64,000 nucleotides of DNA from Amia ocellicauda (GCF_036373705.1 NC_089863.1:22008619-22072618); one strand, 5' to 3'; shown: positions 1-9,870, counted from the stretch's first letter. Notes: generated by a model not told the origin, from the sequence alone. A program made the numbers and translations.

Positions 1-151
1 TTTCCAAATTGCAATCGGTGAACATTTGGGAAGCCCTGCGATATCAGCAGTTTTCTGTTCCTGAGTGCGGAAGGAAAATGTCCATTAGCATCTTTCCAGA
101 TTGCACTTAATTCAGACCTTTCCGAAATGAAACAAAACCAAAGTTGAAACA

Positions 152-223
152 TAGAAGAGGATGGTTTCGATCCATCAACCTCTGGGTTATAGGCCCAGCA
201 CGCTTCTGCTGCGCCACTCTGTT
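152..223 (-). pseudogene. initiator tRNA-Met-derived pseudogene with UAU anticodon
   Basis: The minus strand matches the vertebrate initiator tRNA-Met along its 72 nt, but with changes that the array copies lack. The anticodon (plus 189-191) reads UAU instead of CAU. The acceptor stem starts AACAGAG against a 3' strand CTCTTCT, giving two mismatched pairs. The D-arm side also has a substitution. It is probably a decayed copy; if charged at all it would look like an Ile(UAU) decoder built on an initiator body. Confidence 0.8.
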
Positions 224-497
224 CCTTGGGCACTCATCCACCTGTTAACGTCACAGCCACTCCTATATTGCATATTGCAAGCAATACAAGTTTGCAAAGC
301 CCTGCGTTATTTCCACTTTCCTGTTCAAGACTGCACACCGAGCTTCTCCATGCGCTGGAGCAGCTTTCCAGGTTTCAGTGCCTTCACATTTCACCCTGTA
401 TGTGCTGTGGGAAGCATCATGTCAATTGTTTTGAACTAAGCGGATCGGGGCTCAGTCTGAGCTCAGATCCGAGCTTAAAAATGACCGTGCTTCTGAG

Positions 498-565
498 CAG
501 CTGGGACTCAAAGCCACACTCCCTGGCTTAGGAACCCAGTGTCTGATCCACTAGGACACGGGGGC
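498..565 (-). pseudogene. tRNA-Arg(CCU)-like pseudogene, 3' acceptor strand lost
   Basis: The minus strand resembles vertebrate tRNA-Arg(CCU): 5' GCCCCCG, D-arm, anticodon loop TTCCTAA and a T-arm. The last five acceptor bases are replaced by unrelated sequence, because about 60 bp present in the copy at 6005 are missing here. A G-G clash also sits at the base of the anticodon loop. It is unlikely to give a mature tRNA. Confidence 0.7.
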
Positions 566-826
566 TCAGCCAGACAGTATCGGAAAATGGAAATAAATAA
601 ATTAATTCATAAATAAAAAGATGCTGCGCATTACACAATAGACACCAGGTATAGAAGTGAATAGTTACAGGAACTGTCACGTAGGCTCCTCAACTTGAAA
701 CGGGCACATACGAACTCCTGTGAAATAACACGAGATGGATAACTACCCCTTCTCTGCTGCAGCAGAATGTGACTACCTATTGCGCAGATTACAATCAAAT
801 CAAGAAAGAGAGCGGGCTTTGTCGGA

Positions 827-897
827 TGTGGCAGCCGGGAATCGAACCCGAGTCACAAGAATGGGAATCTTGTATGATACCACTACACCACTGGCGC
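827..897 (-). tRNA. tRNA-Gly(CCC), acceptor damaged
   Basis: A 71-nt tRNA-Gly(CCC) of the vertebrate GCGCC...GGTTCGATTCCCGG type. Unlike the array copies, the 3' acceptor strand reads GGCTGCCACA instead of GGCTGGCGCA, which leaves mismatches with the 5' strand. The flank is also shortened by a deletion just 3' of the gene. Functionality is doubtful. Confidence 0.75.
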
Positions 898-1303
898 TGC
901 TGGGGAAGCTCTGGCTTGCGTCCTTGAAGCAAATTCATAGAAAGCGTCCCATGGGGCAAGATGATGTCTTAATGATTATCCTTATTAGTCTGTTGTCGAT
1001 CTGCTTAATACGTACCTAGCCAATCACTACATCACAGGTGCAGAGACAATCAGTATGAAGGCGAACACGATTTCGTTAACGTGTGCCCATTTACAAATTC
1101 AATGAATGTATACATAAATAAAGCAGATCTGGGTTTTCCTATGAAACATTAAGGACTGGTTTCATAAATGCGTCCATAAGTCCATAAACGCCACGAGTGC
1201 AACGTGCAACTCTATTGTAGCTGCTGTTACTGTACGATTAATCGTGATACGTGTGTGTTTTATTTCAGCTGTAACTCGCCCTGGTTAAGCACGTCTACGG
1301 TGT

Positions 1304-1605
1304 AATTTAAAAATATTACAGAAATTGTCGTTTGCAGTTACAAATCTGTAGTAAGAGTGATACGTTAAGGGAGTCAAGTTCAGCAATTTAAAATACAAAT
1401 CTACTAGCACATATCTTGATAAAGATTACAATAATAACAATAATAATAATACATAGCAAATATTTATTTTAGTGTTGCACATGGAAAGTTTTCTTACAGT
1501 AACTTCTGAATATAATGTTGTCTATACCCTTTTAGCTATTCGTAATATCTCTTAACAGAAACTTGTATATTTTTAGCTGTCTCCAATCATCTAAAGCAGA
1601 AGTAT
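1304..1605. mobile_element. hAT-like non-autonomous element, internal fragment
   Basis: Homologous to the interior of the complete element at 7921-8827 (shared blocks around the TTGCAGTTACAAATCT motif and the CACATATCTTGAT motif). It has no left terminal repeat and is cut off on the right by LINE copy A. Confidence 0.65.
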
Positions 1606-2028
1606 TTACAAGTTGCCACAGAGAGAGACCGGAGAGTACAGGTGAGAGGTAGCCATCTTGTTGTTTGACTAGTTTCAGAATAGTCTTAGCATTGCTCATT
1701 TTGTTTTAAGTTTGCCTTAAATTGACATTAGCATTGTCTGTAGTTTGCCTAAATTGAAGCCAATTCAGTTCAGCTGCTGAGTTGGTGAAAGTAAACAGGT
1801 TGTAGAAGGGAGTTTCTGTCTAGGACTAGCAGGAATTATGTTGTAGGAGGAGCCAGGTGGGGCCAATTAGGTGTGAATTGGGGGTAGGTAGACAAAAGCT
1901 ACTTAAAGCAGCTGTTGAGAAAGAGCTGTGCTGTTTTTCGCTGACAAAAGTTAGGCAGTTGACTAGCAGCAGGAACCAAGAGAAGTACAAACAAACAAAC
2001 AAACAAACAAAAAGTAACATTTAGAAGC

Positions 2029-2580
2029 ATGTGGCCACTACAGTGTCAGGTTTGCAGAATGATTGCCTTCCTGGATGAACTCATCCAAGAAGGCTTCATA
2101 TGAGAACGTTGTCGGCAGGTTGAAATCCTAGAGATCAATTGATCTTGAGGCTCAGCTTGTCGATCTGCGCTGTATTAGGGATATAGAAGAATTGGTCAAT
2201 CAGCCCATGAGAGAGATGGTGTGCACGCCAAAACCTAGGAGAGTTGAGACCTTAGAGCAGGACAGCGTAGAGAACTGCTGGGTTACAGTAGGTCGTAACC
2301 GCAGAAAAGGGCGTGCACACCCCGTAGAGACACCCCAAGAGCTTGAATTGCCCAACAGGTTCCAACTGCTGGACACCGAGTTGGACAGTGACAGCTCAGA
2401 GGGTGATGGGGGGCAGTTGAGCACCAGAGCACCATGGTGCCCAATCCCCCCCCAGACGAAGGAGGTAGTTATAGTAGGAGACTCAATTCTTAGAGGTGTA
2501 GATCACACAGTGTGTTCTAGTGACATGGAGACCCGCATTGGTATCTTGCCTGCCTGGTGCTCAGGTTGCAGATCTCCCTA
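2029..2580 (+). pseudogene. CR1 ORF1 (zinc-binding N-terminus plus SGNH/esterase-like domain), broken
   Basis: The frame opens at the ATG at 2029 (MWPLQCQVCRM) with a CxxC pair, then a TGA interrupts where a second Cys pair begins. The frame shifts and the open part 2192-2580 (129 residues) continues through a basic linker (VTVGRNRRKG) to VVIVGDSILRGVD. The GDS motif and its context match the esterase-like domain carried by CR1 ORF1 proteins. A further frameshift after ILPAWCSG truncates it. CR1 ORF1 proteins are known RNA-binding/chaperone partners of the LINE RNP; this copy cannot make a full one. Confidence 0.7.
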
Positions 2581-2924
2581 AACTAGTAGACGGGCTACTG
2601 GCCAAATCCGGGGGGAATCCACTGGTCATGGTCAGGGAGACAGGCAGAGATTAGAAAGTTTAACACGTGGTTGAAAGCTTGGTGTAGGGAAGAGGGGTTT
2701 AGGTTTATGGAGCATTGGTCTTTCTTCTGGGATAGATGGGACCTGTACAAACCGGACGGTCTACATCTAAACAGAAGGGGGGCTAATGCATTGGAAGAGC
2801 GTATGTGCAGTGAAATTGAGAATCATTTAAACTAGGAACCAGGGGGGCAGGGAGCTTTGACAATGGGAGATGTTCCACTAAGGAAAGGAAACCAAGGGAA
2901 ACTGCCAGTAGGAAAGTCCTGAAA

Positions 2925-3812
2925 TGTTTGTACCTCAATGCCAGGAGTATAAGGAACAAGATGTTAGACTTGGAAGCCACAGTGCTGGTGTGTGACTATG
3001 ATGTTGTAGGAGTGACAGAAACATGGCTTACAGAAAATGATGGGGATGAATACAAGTTGGAAGGATACACACAGTTTAGGTGAGACAGGCAAAATCGAAG
3101 AGGGGGTGGGGTAGCATTATATGTGAAAAATGACATTGAGGCAGAAGAACTTGTATTAGATCCCAGTAATGGAACAGAATCTTTGTGGGTGAAACGTTTG
3201 AACAAGAGATCTGGAGGATTAGCGGTAGGAGTGTGTTACAGGCCACCAAACTCAGATTTTCAGAAAGATGCTGCATTGTACAGTGTAATCAGGACTGCAT
3301 GTAGCAAGGATGTGGCTGTTATAATGGGGGATTTCAATTTCCCAAACTAAGACTGGGAAAGCCCAGTGGGGACTACAGAAGCAGAAATGGAAATGGTTGA
3401 GATGGTAAATGACTGCTTTCTAACTCAATTTGTCAGGGAACCAACCAGAGAGAGCGCATGTATTGACTTGATCTTTTCAAATGACCAAGATAGAGTCAGG
3501 GGGACAGTAGTTAGAGAACCAATGGCAAATTGTGATCACAATATGGTTATCTTTGAGGCATTCTTTCAAAAAACAAGGTCCAAGTCTAAAACAATGGTCT
3601 ACAATTTTAGAAAAGCAAATCTTGAAGATATGAGACTGCACTTAGAAGAGGTAGACTGGAGCACACTGGATACAGAGTTAGTTGAAAATGCATGGGTATA
3701 TTTTAAGAATATACTAATCGAGGCTCAGGTCCAATTTGTACCAAAACTTAGCAAATTGAGGAACAAAAAACATTGGCCAAAATGGTTTAATAGAGGTATG
3801 CAAAAAATATAA
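2925..3812 (+). pseudogene. CR1 ORF2 endonuclease (APE-type) domain, interrupted
   Basis: Translation starts LYLNARSIRNKMLDLEA, the usual opening of CR1-type apurinic-endonuclease domains. It is followed by GVTETWL (catalytic Glu), GVCYRPPN and IMGDFN, the signature motifs of the family that nicks target DNA for reverse transcription. In-frame stops occur at the QFR* position (near 3080) and after NFPN (near 3349), so the domain is split into open pieces 3123-3350 and 3366-3812. The C-terminal part ends with the NKKHWPKWFNRGMQKI linker. Confidence 0.8.
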
Positions 3813-4020
3813 AGAGAAAGACAATGTTGTATAGTGCATACAAAAGGGATGGTGACGAAACAAAATACATAGAATATGTTGAGCTGCAAAGAGATCTTTA
3901 GAAAGGGATCAGGAAAGCAAAGAGGGAATTAGAAAGAAACATAGCTCTTGGAGCTCAAACCAATGCAAAACTGAGCCAGGAAATTGCAGACCAATCAGTC
4001 TGACCTGCATCACCTGTAAA

Positions 4021-5199
4021 ATGTTGGAAAAAATGATTAGACAGAAAATAGAGGCGCATCTCAATGAAAACCATATTCTCGGAGCTAGTCAACATGGGTT
4101 TAGACGAGGCAGATCATGTCTTACTAATTTATTAGAATGTTTAGAACATGCAACTGCAGCTGTAGATCACGTGAAAGCATATGATATGATATACTTAGAT
4201 TTCCAAAAAGCTTTTGATAAGGTTCCACACCAAAGACTGATCCTCAAATTGGAAGCTGTAGGCATTCAGGGTAATGTAAGTAGATGGATTATGAACTGGT
4301 TGATGTCTAGGAAACAGAGGGTGTCGATTAGAGGAGTCACTTCTAACTGGAATGAGGTTGTTAGTGGAGTTCCACAGGGATCAGTACTAGGGCCTTTGCT
4401 TTTTCTAATCTATATTAATGATCTGGACTCTGGGATAGTTAGCAAACTTGTCAAATTTGCAGATGATACTAAAATAGGTGGCTCAGCAGATACAATCTTG
4501 GCAGCACAGGCTATTCAGAGGGACTTAGATAATATTCAGTTGTGGGCTGACACCTGGCAAATGAATTTCAATGTGGACAAGTGCAAGGTAATACATGCAG
4601 GTAACAAAAATGTCCACTATAATTACACTATGGGAGGTACAGATCTAGATGAAGTAACGCATGAGAAAGACCTAGGAGTCTATGTGGACTCCTCATTTTC
4701 TCCATCCAAGCAATGTGGGGAAGCAATAAAAAAGGCAAACAGAATGCTAGGGTATATTGTCAAAAGTGTAGAATTTAAAACAAGGGCAGTAATGTTAAGA
4801 CTGTACAATGCGCTAGTTAGACCTCATCTGGAATACTGTGTACAGTTCTGGGCACCACACTTCAAGAAGGATATTGCTGCCTTAGAGGCAGTTCAGAGGA
4901 GAGCAACCAGACTTATTCCAGGTCTGAAGGGAAAGTCCTACTCGGAGAGACTGAGGGAACTGAACCTTTTCACCCTGGAACAGAGGAGACTACGTGGGGA
5001 CTTGATCCAAGTCTTCAAAATCATGAAAGGCATCGACCACATCAAACCAGAGGAGCTTTTCCAGATCAGCAGGGACACACGCACCCGGGGACACAAATGG
5101 AAATTGGGCTTCAAGGCATTCAAAACGGAAAACAGGAGACACTTCTTTACACAGAGAGTAGTCACAATCTGGAATAAACTACCCAGCGATGTTGTTTAA
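4021..5199 (+). pseudogene. CR1 ORF2 reverse transcriptase domain, N-terminally truncated
   Basis: 392 open codons. Visible RT motifs in order are HGFRRGRSC (motif 1-2 region), LDFQKAFDKVPH (motif A, catalytic Asp), SGVPQGSVLGPLLF (motif B) and KFADDTKIG (motif C, catalytic FADD), then thumb and C-terminal blocks ending WNKLPSDVV, all typical of CR1/L2-group LINEs. The fingers N-terminus and the join to the endonuclease are missing because of the deletion at 3970. The stop after DVV replaces the usual continuation EAESLGTFKNGLERIL seen in other copies here. It is the only RT core in the window. Confidence 0.88.
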
Positions 5200-5396
5200 G
5201 CTGAAAGTTTGGGAACATTTAAAAATGGTCTGGAAAGGATCCTTGGATCACTTCGATATTATTGAACACCAAACGAGCATGAAGAGTCGAATGGTCCCCT
5301 CTCGTTTGTAAACTTTCTTATGTTCTTAAAAGGGTCTGAAGCAGCATGAAAGAGCACACTAAGCAGCTGAGAACAGACAGAGAGGGGAGTGAATAT

Positions 5397-5437
5397 TGCG
5401 CTGGCCGGGAATTGAACCCGGGTCAACTGCTTGGAAG
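5397..5437 (-). pseudogene. tRNA-Gly(UCC) 3' fragment
   Basis: The T-arm and the anticodon 3' half of tRNA-Gly(UCC) are present (GGTTCAATTCCCGG), then the sequence jumps at about 5437 into unit sequence that normally lies some 100 bp further on. The 5' half is gone. Confidence 0.8.
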
Positions 5438-5585
5438 CCAAATTGCTATCGGTGAACATTTGGGAAGCCCTGCGTTATCTGCAGTTTCCTGTTCCTTAGT
5501 ACGGAATGAAATTGTCCATTAGCATCCTTCCAGATTGCACTTTATTCAGACCTTTAAGAAAAGAAACAAAACCAAAGTTGAAACA

Positions 5586-5657
5586 TAGCAGAGGATGGTT
5601 TCGATCCATCGACTTCTGGGTTATGGGCCCAGCACGCTTCCGCTGTGCCACCCTGCT
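5586..5657 (-). tRNA. tRNA-iMet(CAU), two or three substitutions
   Basis: A full-length initiator tRNA with CAU anticodon and intact CTGGG/CCCAG anticodon stem. Changes against the array consensus lie in the acceptor (GCAGGG start), D-loop (CACAGCGG) and next to the T-stem (AAGTCG). A TTTT terminator lies about 18 nt downstream on the minus strand. Confidence 0.75.
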
Positions 5658-6004
5658 CATTGGGCGCTCACCCACCTGTTAACGTCACAGCCACTCCTAT
5701 ATTGCATATTGCAAGCTTTACAAGTTTGCAAAGCCCTGCGTTATTTCCACTTTCCTGTTCAAGACTGCACACCGAGCTTCTCCATGCGCTGGAGCAGCTT
5801 TCCAGGTTTCAGTGCCTTCACATTTCACCCTGTATGTGCTGTGGGAAGCATCATGTCAATTGTGTTGTACTAAGCGGATCGGGGCTCAGTCTGAGCTCAG
5901 ATCCGAGCTTAAAAATGACCGTGCTTCTGAGCAGGATCAGAGCTTGATACGGCTGTTTAACATGCAGTGAATTTCCGTGTGGTGGGCGAAAGCAAAGCAA
6001 GGAT

Positions 6005-6077
6005 CACCCCAGCTGGGAATCAAAGCCACACTCCCTGGCTCAGGAACCCAGTGTCTGATCCACTAGGACACGGGGGC
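6005..6077 (-). tRNA. tRNA-Arg(CCU)-like, the only copy with a full acceptor stem
   Basis: 73 nt, 5' GCCCCCG pairing with 3' CTGGGGT plus discriminator G. The anticodon loop TTCCTGA gives CCU. Anticodon-stem position 31:39 is a G-G mismatch and the T-loop reads TTTGATT, so activity is uncertain. It keeps the flank that all other units have lost, so it shows the ancestral state of the locus. Confidence 0.7.
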
Positions 6078-6543
6078 TCAGCCAGACAGTATCGGAAAAT
6101 GGAAATAAATAAATAAATTATTAAAAAAATAAAAAGATGCTGCGCGTTACACAATAGACACCAGGTAAAGGAGTGAATAATTACAGGAACTGTCACGTAA
6201 GCTCCTCAACTTAAAACGGGCACATACGAACTCCTGTGAAATAACACGAGATGGATAACTACCCCTTCTCTGCTGCAGCAGAATGTGACTACCTATTGTG
6301 CACATTGTTGCGTCAATCGATTCGAAAAGAGGGCTGGCGTTTGTCACCAATGTGCCTCGTTTAATTTCTGAAATATAACTCCCAGAAAGTATGGTCTTTG
6401 TGTTCTTGAAATTGAATAACCTCAAAAGAAAGAAATGGTCCAATGAATTGCCGAAGAAAAGTCTAGCCGCTGTATTCTGGAATGAAGAAAAAAATGAAAT
6501 GACAAGGGCAATCAAAGCAAGTAAGAAAGTAGGCTGTGTGGCA

Positions 6544-6614
6544 TACGCTAGCCAGAAATCAAACGCAACTCACAAGAACAGGAACCTTGTATGATACCAC
6601 TACACCACTGGCGC
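6544..6614 (-). pseudogene. degenerate tRNA-Gly(CCC) with CCU anticodon
   Basis: The 5' half (GCGCCAGTGGTGTAGTGG) is kept, but the T-arm has become GTTTGATTTC and the acceptor 3' strand is eroded. The anticodon loop is TTCCTGT, so the anticodon reads CCU (Arg) instead of CCC. Confidence 0.75.
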
Positions 6615-6864
6615 TGCGGGGAAGCTCTAGATTCTGTCACCGAAGCAAATGCACAAGACATATAAAACGCGTCCCCTGGGGCACAATGGTCTTTTAATAA
6701 TTATCTGTAATAATCTGCAGTCGAACTGCTTAATACATACCTAGCTAATCACTACATCACAGGCGCATGGTTGTCATTCGGGGAAAATATGTGTTCACGA
6801 ATGTTCATCGGAGTGGTTGTCATGCTAAGAGGTCAGTTGGAGTAGAGGTAGCTGGCTGTGCCGT

Positions 6865-6937
6865 GCCTCGTTGGCGCAGTAGGTTGCGCTTCAGTCTCAT
6901 AATCTGAAGGTGGTGAGTTCGACCCTCACACGGGGCA
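6865..6937 (+). tRNA. elongator tRNA-Met(CAU)
   Basis: 73 nt with GCCTCGT/ACGGGGC acceptor stem, D-arm GCGCAGTAGG, anticodon loop CTCATAA and T-arm GAGTTCGACCCTC, matching vertebrate elongator Met tRNA. One D-stem base (GCGCTTC versus GCGCGTC in the copy at 9400) differs. The downstream T-run is weak (CCTTTATC). Confidence 0.88.
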
Positions 6938-7052
6938 AGCACTCTTCCTTTATCTTTGAGTTCTACCACACTGATCTCCAGCTGCAGAAAAAAGGCGCAC
7001 ACCTGTGCAATAAAGTGGTTGCTTGCGCTGTCTGAAGAAATTCATGGCAAAA

Positions 7053-7125
7053 TGCCAAATCCTGGGATGGAACAAGGGACCTTTAGATGTTCAGTCTATC
7101 GCTCCCCCAACTGAGCTACTTCGGC
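7053..7125 (-). pseudogene. tRNA-Phe(GAA)-like
   Basis: The minus strand aligns over 73 nt with vertebrate tRNA-Phe: GCCGAAGTAGCTCAGTTGG, anticodon loop CTGAACA (GAA). The T-loop is TTCCATC instead of TTCGATC, which damages the B box, and there is a mismatch at the top of the anticodon stem. The acceptor still pairs mostly. Probably a pseudogene. Confidence 0.75.
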
Positions 7126-7251
7126 CATTGGTGAGATGACGTCGTGATCCCAAAAGTCAAAGTGAAGGAAGCCCTGGCAGAACACAGTCATTGAAAAGTT
7201 CATTGTTTTCCATGACGTCGGCAACAACTCAATTTGATCACTGCAGCACAA

Positions 7252-7334
7252 GTCAGGATGGCTGAGTGGTGTAAGGTGCTGCGTGCAGGTCATCATCTCC
7301 TGTAGAGGCTTGGCTTTGAATCCCACCTCTGACA
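7252..7334 (+). pseudogene. tRNA-Leu(CAG)-like, class II, anticodon stem broken
   Basis: 83 nt with the Leu-type 5' GTCAGGATGGCTGAGTGG, long variable arm and 3' CTCTGACA. The anticodon loop is TGCAGGT (CAG) but the stem strands CTGCG and CATCA do not pair, and the T-loop is CTTTGAATCCC. Clear descent from tRNA-Leu; function unlikely. Confidence 0.78.
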
Positions 7335-7912
7335 AGGGTCCTTTTACCACTCAGGAGCACACACTTACCCGTGCTGGCGACAAGGACAACAAGAGTTGAG
7401 GACTGTGTTGAAAACGACATTACACAAAGAATTCAATGTTGAAAGAAATACATCAATACATAAATCAATGGACATGTATTTATTCATTGATTGATTGACT
7501 TCAACATGTCTTAATTTAGTCGCTGTACCCACAAAGCAACACTCAGCATAGTTGAGGCTATAGCTCGGCGTTATTGCGTGTACCTTACATGTATCACCCC
7601 TGGCACCTGGCCCTGATAACTCCCTACTTTTTGACCACAGTCTGTCTGTGACTTGAACCCGAGAAGTAAAAATGATGCACATGGGTGCTTGCAATCTCGT
7701 TGTTTCAATCACATATCACAGTGGATGCGTACACACGGTGTTTCTCGGAGATTGCTGGGACAGTAACGAATGTGTTCCTTGCTTTACATGTCATCTAGCG
7801 CACAGTAGCTTTTTCTCCTTCTTTTTGCCCATATCATCCACATATTGTGCCTTTGGGGAACGCCTCCAAAACAGATTTAGAATGCTCTGAGATTCAAGAA
7901 ACGACAGTGCAA
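7335..7912. other. no gene recognised
   Basis: Spacer between the Leu-like tRNA and the hAT element, repeated at 9871-10450. Short open frames here have no recognisable domain and change between the two copies, so I do not call them genes. Confidence 0.6.
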
Positions 7913-7920
7913 CTCTTTTA

Positions 7921-8827
7921 CAGGGTTGTGGGTAACGCGTTACTAAGTAACGCATTACAGTAATGTTTTTACTTTTGGTAGTAACGAGTAACGTAACGTG
8001 GTATGGTTCCAAAAGGAGTAATAATATTACAGTTACTGATTCCTTTTTTTTGTTCTCGTTACTGCATTACACATTGTAACGATATGGTCTTAATAAGGAC
8101 GATAAGGACGTCTATGTCGTACATTAAAAATATTAGAAAAACTGTCGATTGCAGTTACAAATCTATAGTAAGAGTAATAAGTTAAAGGAGTCAAGTTGAG
8201 ACATTTAAGATGCAGATCTACTAGCACATATCTTGATGATGATTACAATAATAACAATAATAAAAATAAATAGCAAAGATGTATTTTAATGTTGCACGTT
8301 TTCTTATGGTAACGTAATGCTTGTCTGAGTATAATGTTGTCTATACACGTTTAGCTACTGCTAATATCTCTTAACAGAAACGTGTATTTATTATGCTGTC
8401 TCCAATCATCTAAAGCACAAAGAATAAAACAGCCACAAAAGTCTTTTCCACACCAGGCTCTATCGCTCGTAGTGTTGCTTTCTTTCTTCATTTTTAAAAC
8501 GAAACACAAAACCAAACCCACAATCGCTCCGCTCCTCCCACAACAGGGGGTGGACTTCCGACACTGGCCTGGTTTTCCTGTGGCGCTTTATTAAAACAAC
8601 AAAAGATAACAGTATGTCTCTGTCATTATCAACTGCTTGTGTTGGTGTAGCTTTGAAATTGTTTATTGAGGTCCCGCAACGTTTGGGGTGTAATGCAGAG
8701 TAATGAAAAAGTAAAGTAACTAATTACATTCTCCAGGAAGTAATAAGTAAAGTGTTTAGTTACTTTTGATATGAGTAACGAGTACAATGTAAGACATTAC
8801 TTTTTGTGAGTAACGACCCCAACACTG
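7921..8827. mobile_element. complete hAT-like non-autonomous DNA element
   Basis: Starts CAGGGTTGTGGGTAACG and ends with the inverted CGACCCCAACACTG. It has GTAAC-rich subterminal blocks on both sides and no transposase frame. The 8 bp to the left (CTCTTTTA here, CTCTTTTC in the duplicate at 10450-10457) match the 8 bp to the right (CTCTTTTC), an 8-bp target-site duplication as expected for the hAT superfamily. Confidence 0.8.
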
Positions 8828-9078
8828 CTCTTTTCCTTCTCTTTTGGCTTGTTTGTTTGTTGTTGAAGGAGATACAAAGTTTGAGAGTGTCTCGTTTTAT
8901 TTCTGAAATATAACTCCCAGAAAGTATGGTCTTTGTGTTCTTGAAATTGAATAACCTCAAAAGAAAGAAATGGTCCAATGAATTGCCGAGGAAAAGTCTA
9001 GCCGCTGTATTCTGGAATGAAGAAAAAAATGAAATGACAAGGGCAATCAAAGCAAGTAAGAAAGTAGGCTGTGTGGCA

Positions 9079-9149
9079 TACGCTAGCCAGAAATCAAACG
9101 CAACTCACAAGAACAGGAACCTTGTATGATACCACTACACCACTGGCGC
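9079..9149 (-). pseudogene. degenerate tRNA-Gly with CCU anticodon, second copy
   Basis: Same changes as the copy at 6544, including the TTCCTGT anticodon loop, so the decay came before the duplication. Confidence 0.75.
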
Positions 9150-9399
9150 TGCGGGGAAGCTCTAGATTCTGTCACCGAAGCAAATGCACAAGACATATAA
9201 AACGCGTCCCCTGGGGCACAATGGTCTTTTAATAATTATCTGTAATAATCTGCAGTCGAACTGCTTAATACATACCTAGCTAATCACTACATCACAGGCG
9301 CATGGTTGTCATTCGGGGAAAATATGTGTTCACGAATGTTCATCGGAGTGGTTGTCATGCTAAGAGGTCAGTTGGAGTAGAGGGAGCTGGCTGTGCCGT

Positions 9400-9473
9400 G
9401 CCTCGTTGGCGCAGTAGGTTGCGCGTCAGTCTCATAATCTGAAGGTGGTGAGTTCGACCCTCACACGGGGGCA
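9400..9473 (+). tRNA. elongator tRNA-Met(CAU), one extra G in the acceptor
   Basis: Has the canonical GCGCGTC D-stem/anticodon junction that the copy at 6865 lacks. It carries five Gs in the 3' acceptor strand (CACGGGGGCA), giving 74 nt and a possible bulge next to the discriminator. Confidence 0.82.
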
Positions 9474-9588
9474 AGCACTCTTCCTTTATCTTTGAGTTCT
9501 ACCACACTGATCTCCAGCTGCAGAAAAAAGGCGCACACCTGTGCAATAAAGTGGTTGCTTGCGCTGTCTGAAGAAATTCATGGCAAAA

Positions 9589-9661
9589 TGCCAAATCCTG
9601 GGATGGAACAAGGGACCTTTAGATGTTCAGTCTATCGCTCCCCCAACTGAGCTACTTCGGC
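9589..9661 (-). pseudogene. tRNA-Phe(GAA)-like, second copy
   Basis: Identical in body to the copy at 7053, with the same TTCCATC T-loop defect. Confidence 0.75.
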
Positions 9662-9787
9662 CATTGGTGAGATGACGTCGTGATCCCAAAAGTCAAAGTG
9701 AAGGAAGCCCTGGCAGAACACAGTCATTGAAAAGTTCATTGTTTTCCATGACGTCGGCAACGACTCAATTTGATCACTGCAGCACAA

Positions 9788-9870
9788 GTCAGGATGGCTG
9801 AGTGGTGTAAGGTGCTGCGTGCAGGTCATCATCTCCTGTAGAGGCTTGGCTTTGAATCCCACCTCTGACA
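9788..9870 (+). pseudogene. tRNA-Leu(CAG)-like, second copy
   Basis: Same unpaired anticodon stem as the copy at 7252. The duplication carried the pseudogene along. Confidence 0.78.

Larger units (their letters stand above)
1..1605. repeat. partial copy of the type I tRNA unit, cut by LINE copy A
   Basis: This stretch aligns with the first 1.5 kb of the array unit that starts at 20076. It runs through iMet, Arg-like and Gly-CCC into a hAT remnant (about 1304-1605) and stops abruptly where the CR1 LINE begins. Outside the three tRNA bodies I see no coding sequence. A TAAA-rich low-complexity patch lies at about 591-620. Confidence 0.8.
1606..5328 (+). mobile_element. CR1-clade LINE, copy A (most complete)
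   Basis: A non-LTR retrotransposon with 5' UTR (1606-2028), broken ORF1 (2029-2580), endonuclease region (about 2925-3812), reverse transcriptase (4021-5199) and a 3' tail ending TTTCTTATGTTCTTA, typical of CR1-like elements. It is the only copy here that keeps the RT core. Relative to the array copies, a segment is deleted at position 3970, removing the end of the endonuclease-RT linker and the RT N-terminus. Stops and frameshifts in ORF1 and in the endonuclease make it non-autonomous. It is followed directly by a truncated Gly-UCC tRNA. Confidence 0.88.
6356..7948. repeat. direct duplication, left copy (eMet-Phe-Leu block)
   Basis: Near-identical to 8891-10485, with an offset of 2535-2537 bp. 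It carries a degenerate Gly, elongator Met, Phe-like and Leu-like tRNA sequences and runs into the left end of the hAT-like element at 7921. The few differences (for example an extra G in the second Met copy) suggest a fairly recent duplication. Confidence 0.9.

Noticed and set aside
161-531. Recurring 92-101 codon plus-strand frames across the iMet region of each unit
   Set aside because: They read through a minus-strand tRNA gene and its flank, and changes between copies do not favour synonymous sites. Not protein genes.
498-620. tRNA-derived SINE (Arg-like head with A-rich patch)
   Set aside because: The A-rich patch lies upstream of the tRNA-like body relative to its transcription, copies sit only at unit positions and have no own target duplications.
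735-1019. Recurring frames across the Gly-CCC region (60-94 codons)
   Set aside because: Same reason: they overlap tRNA and non-coding spacer.
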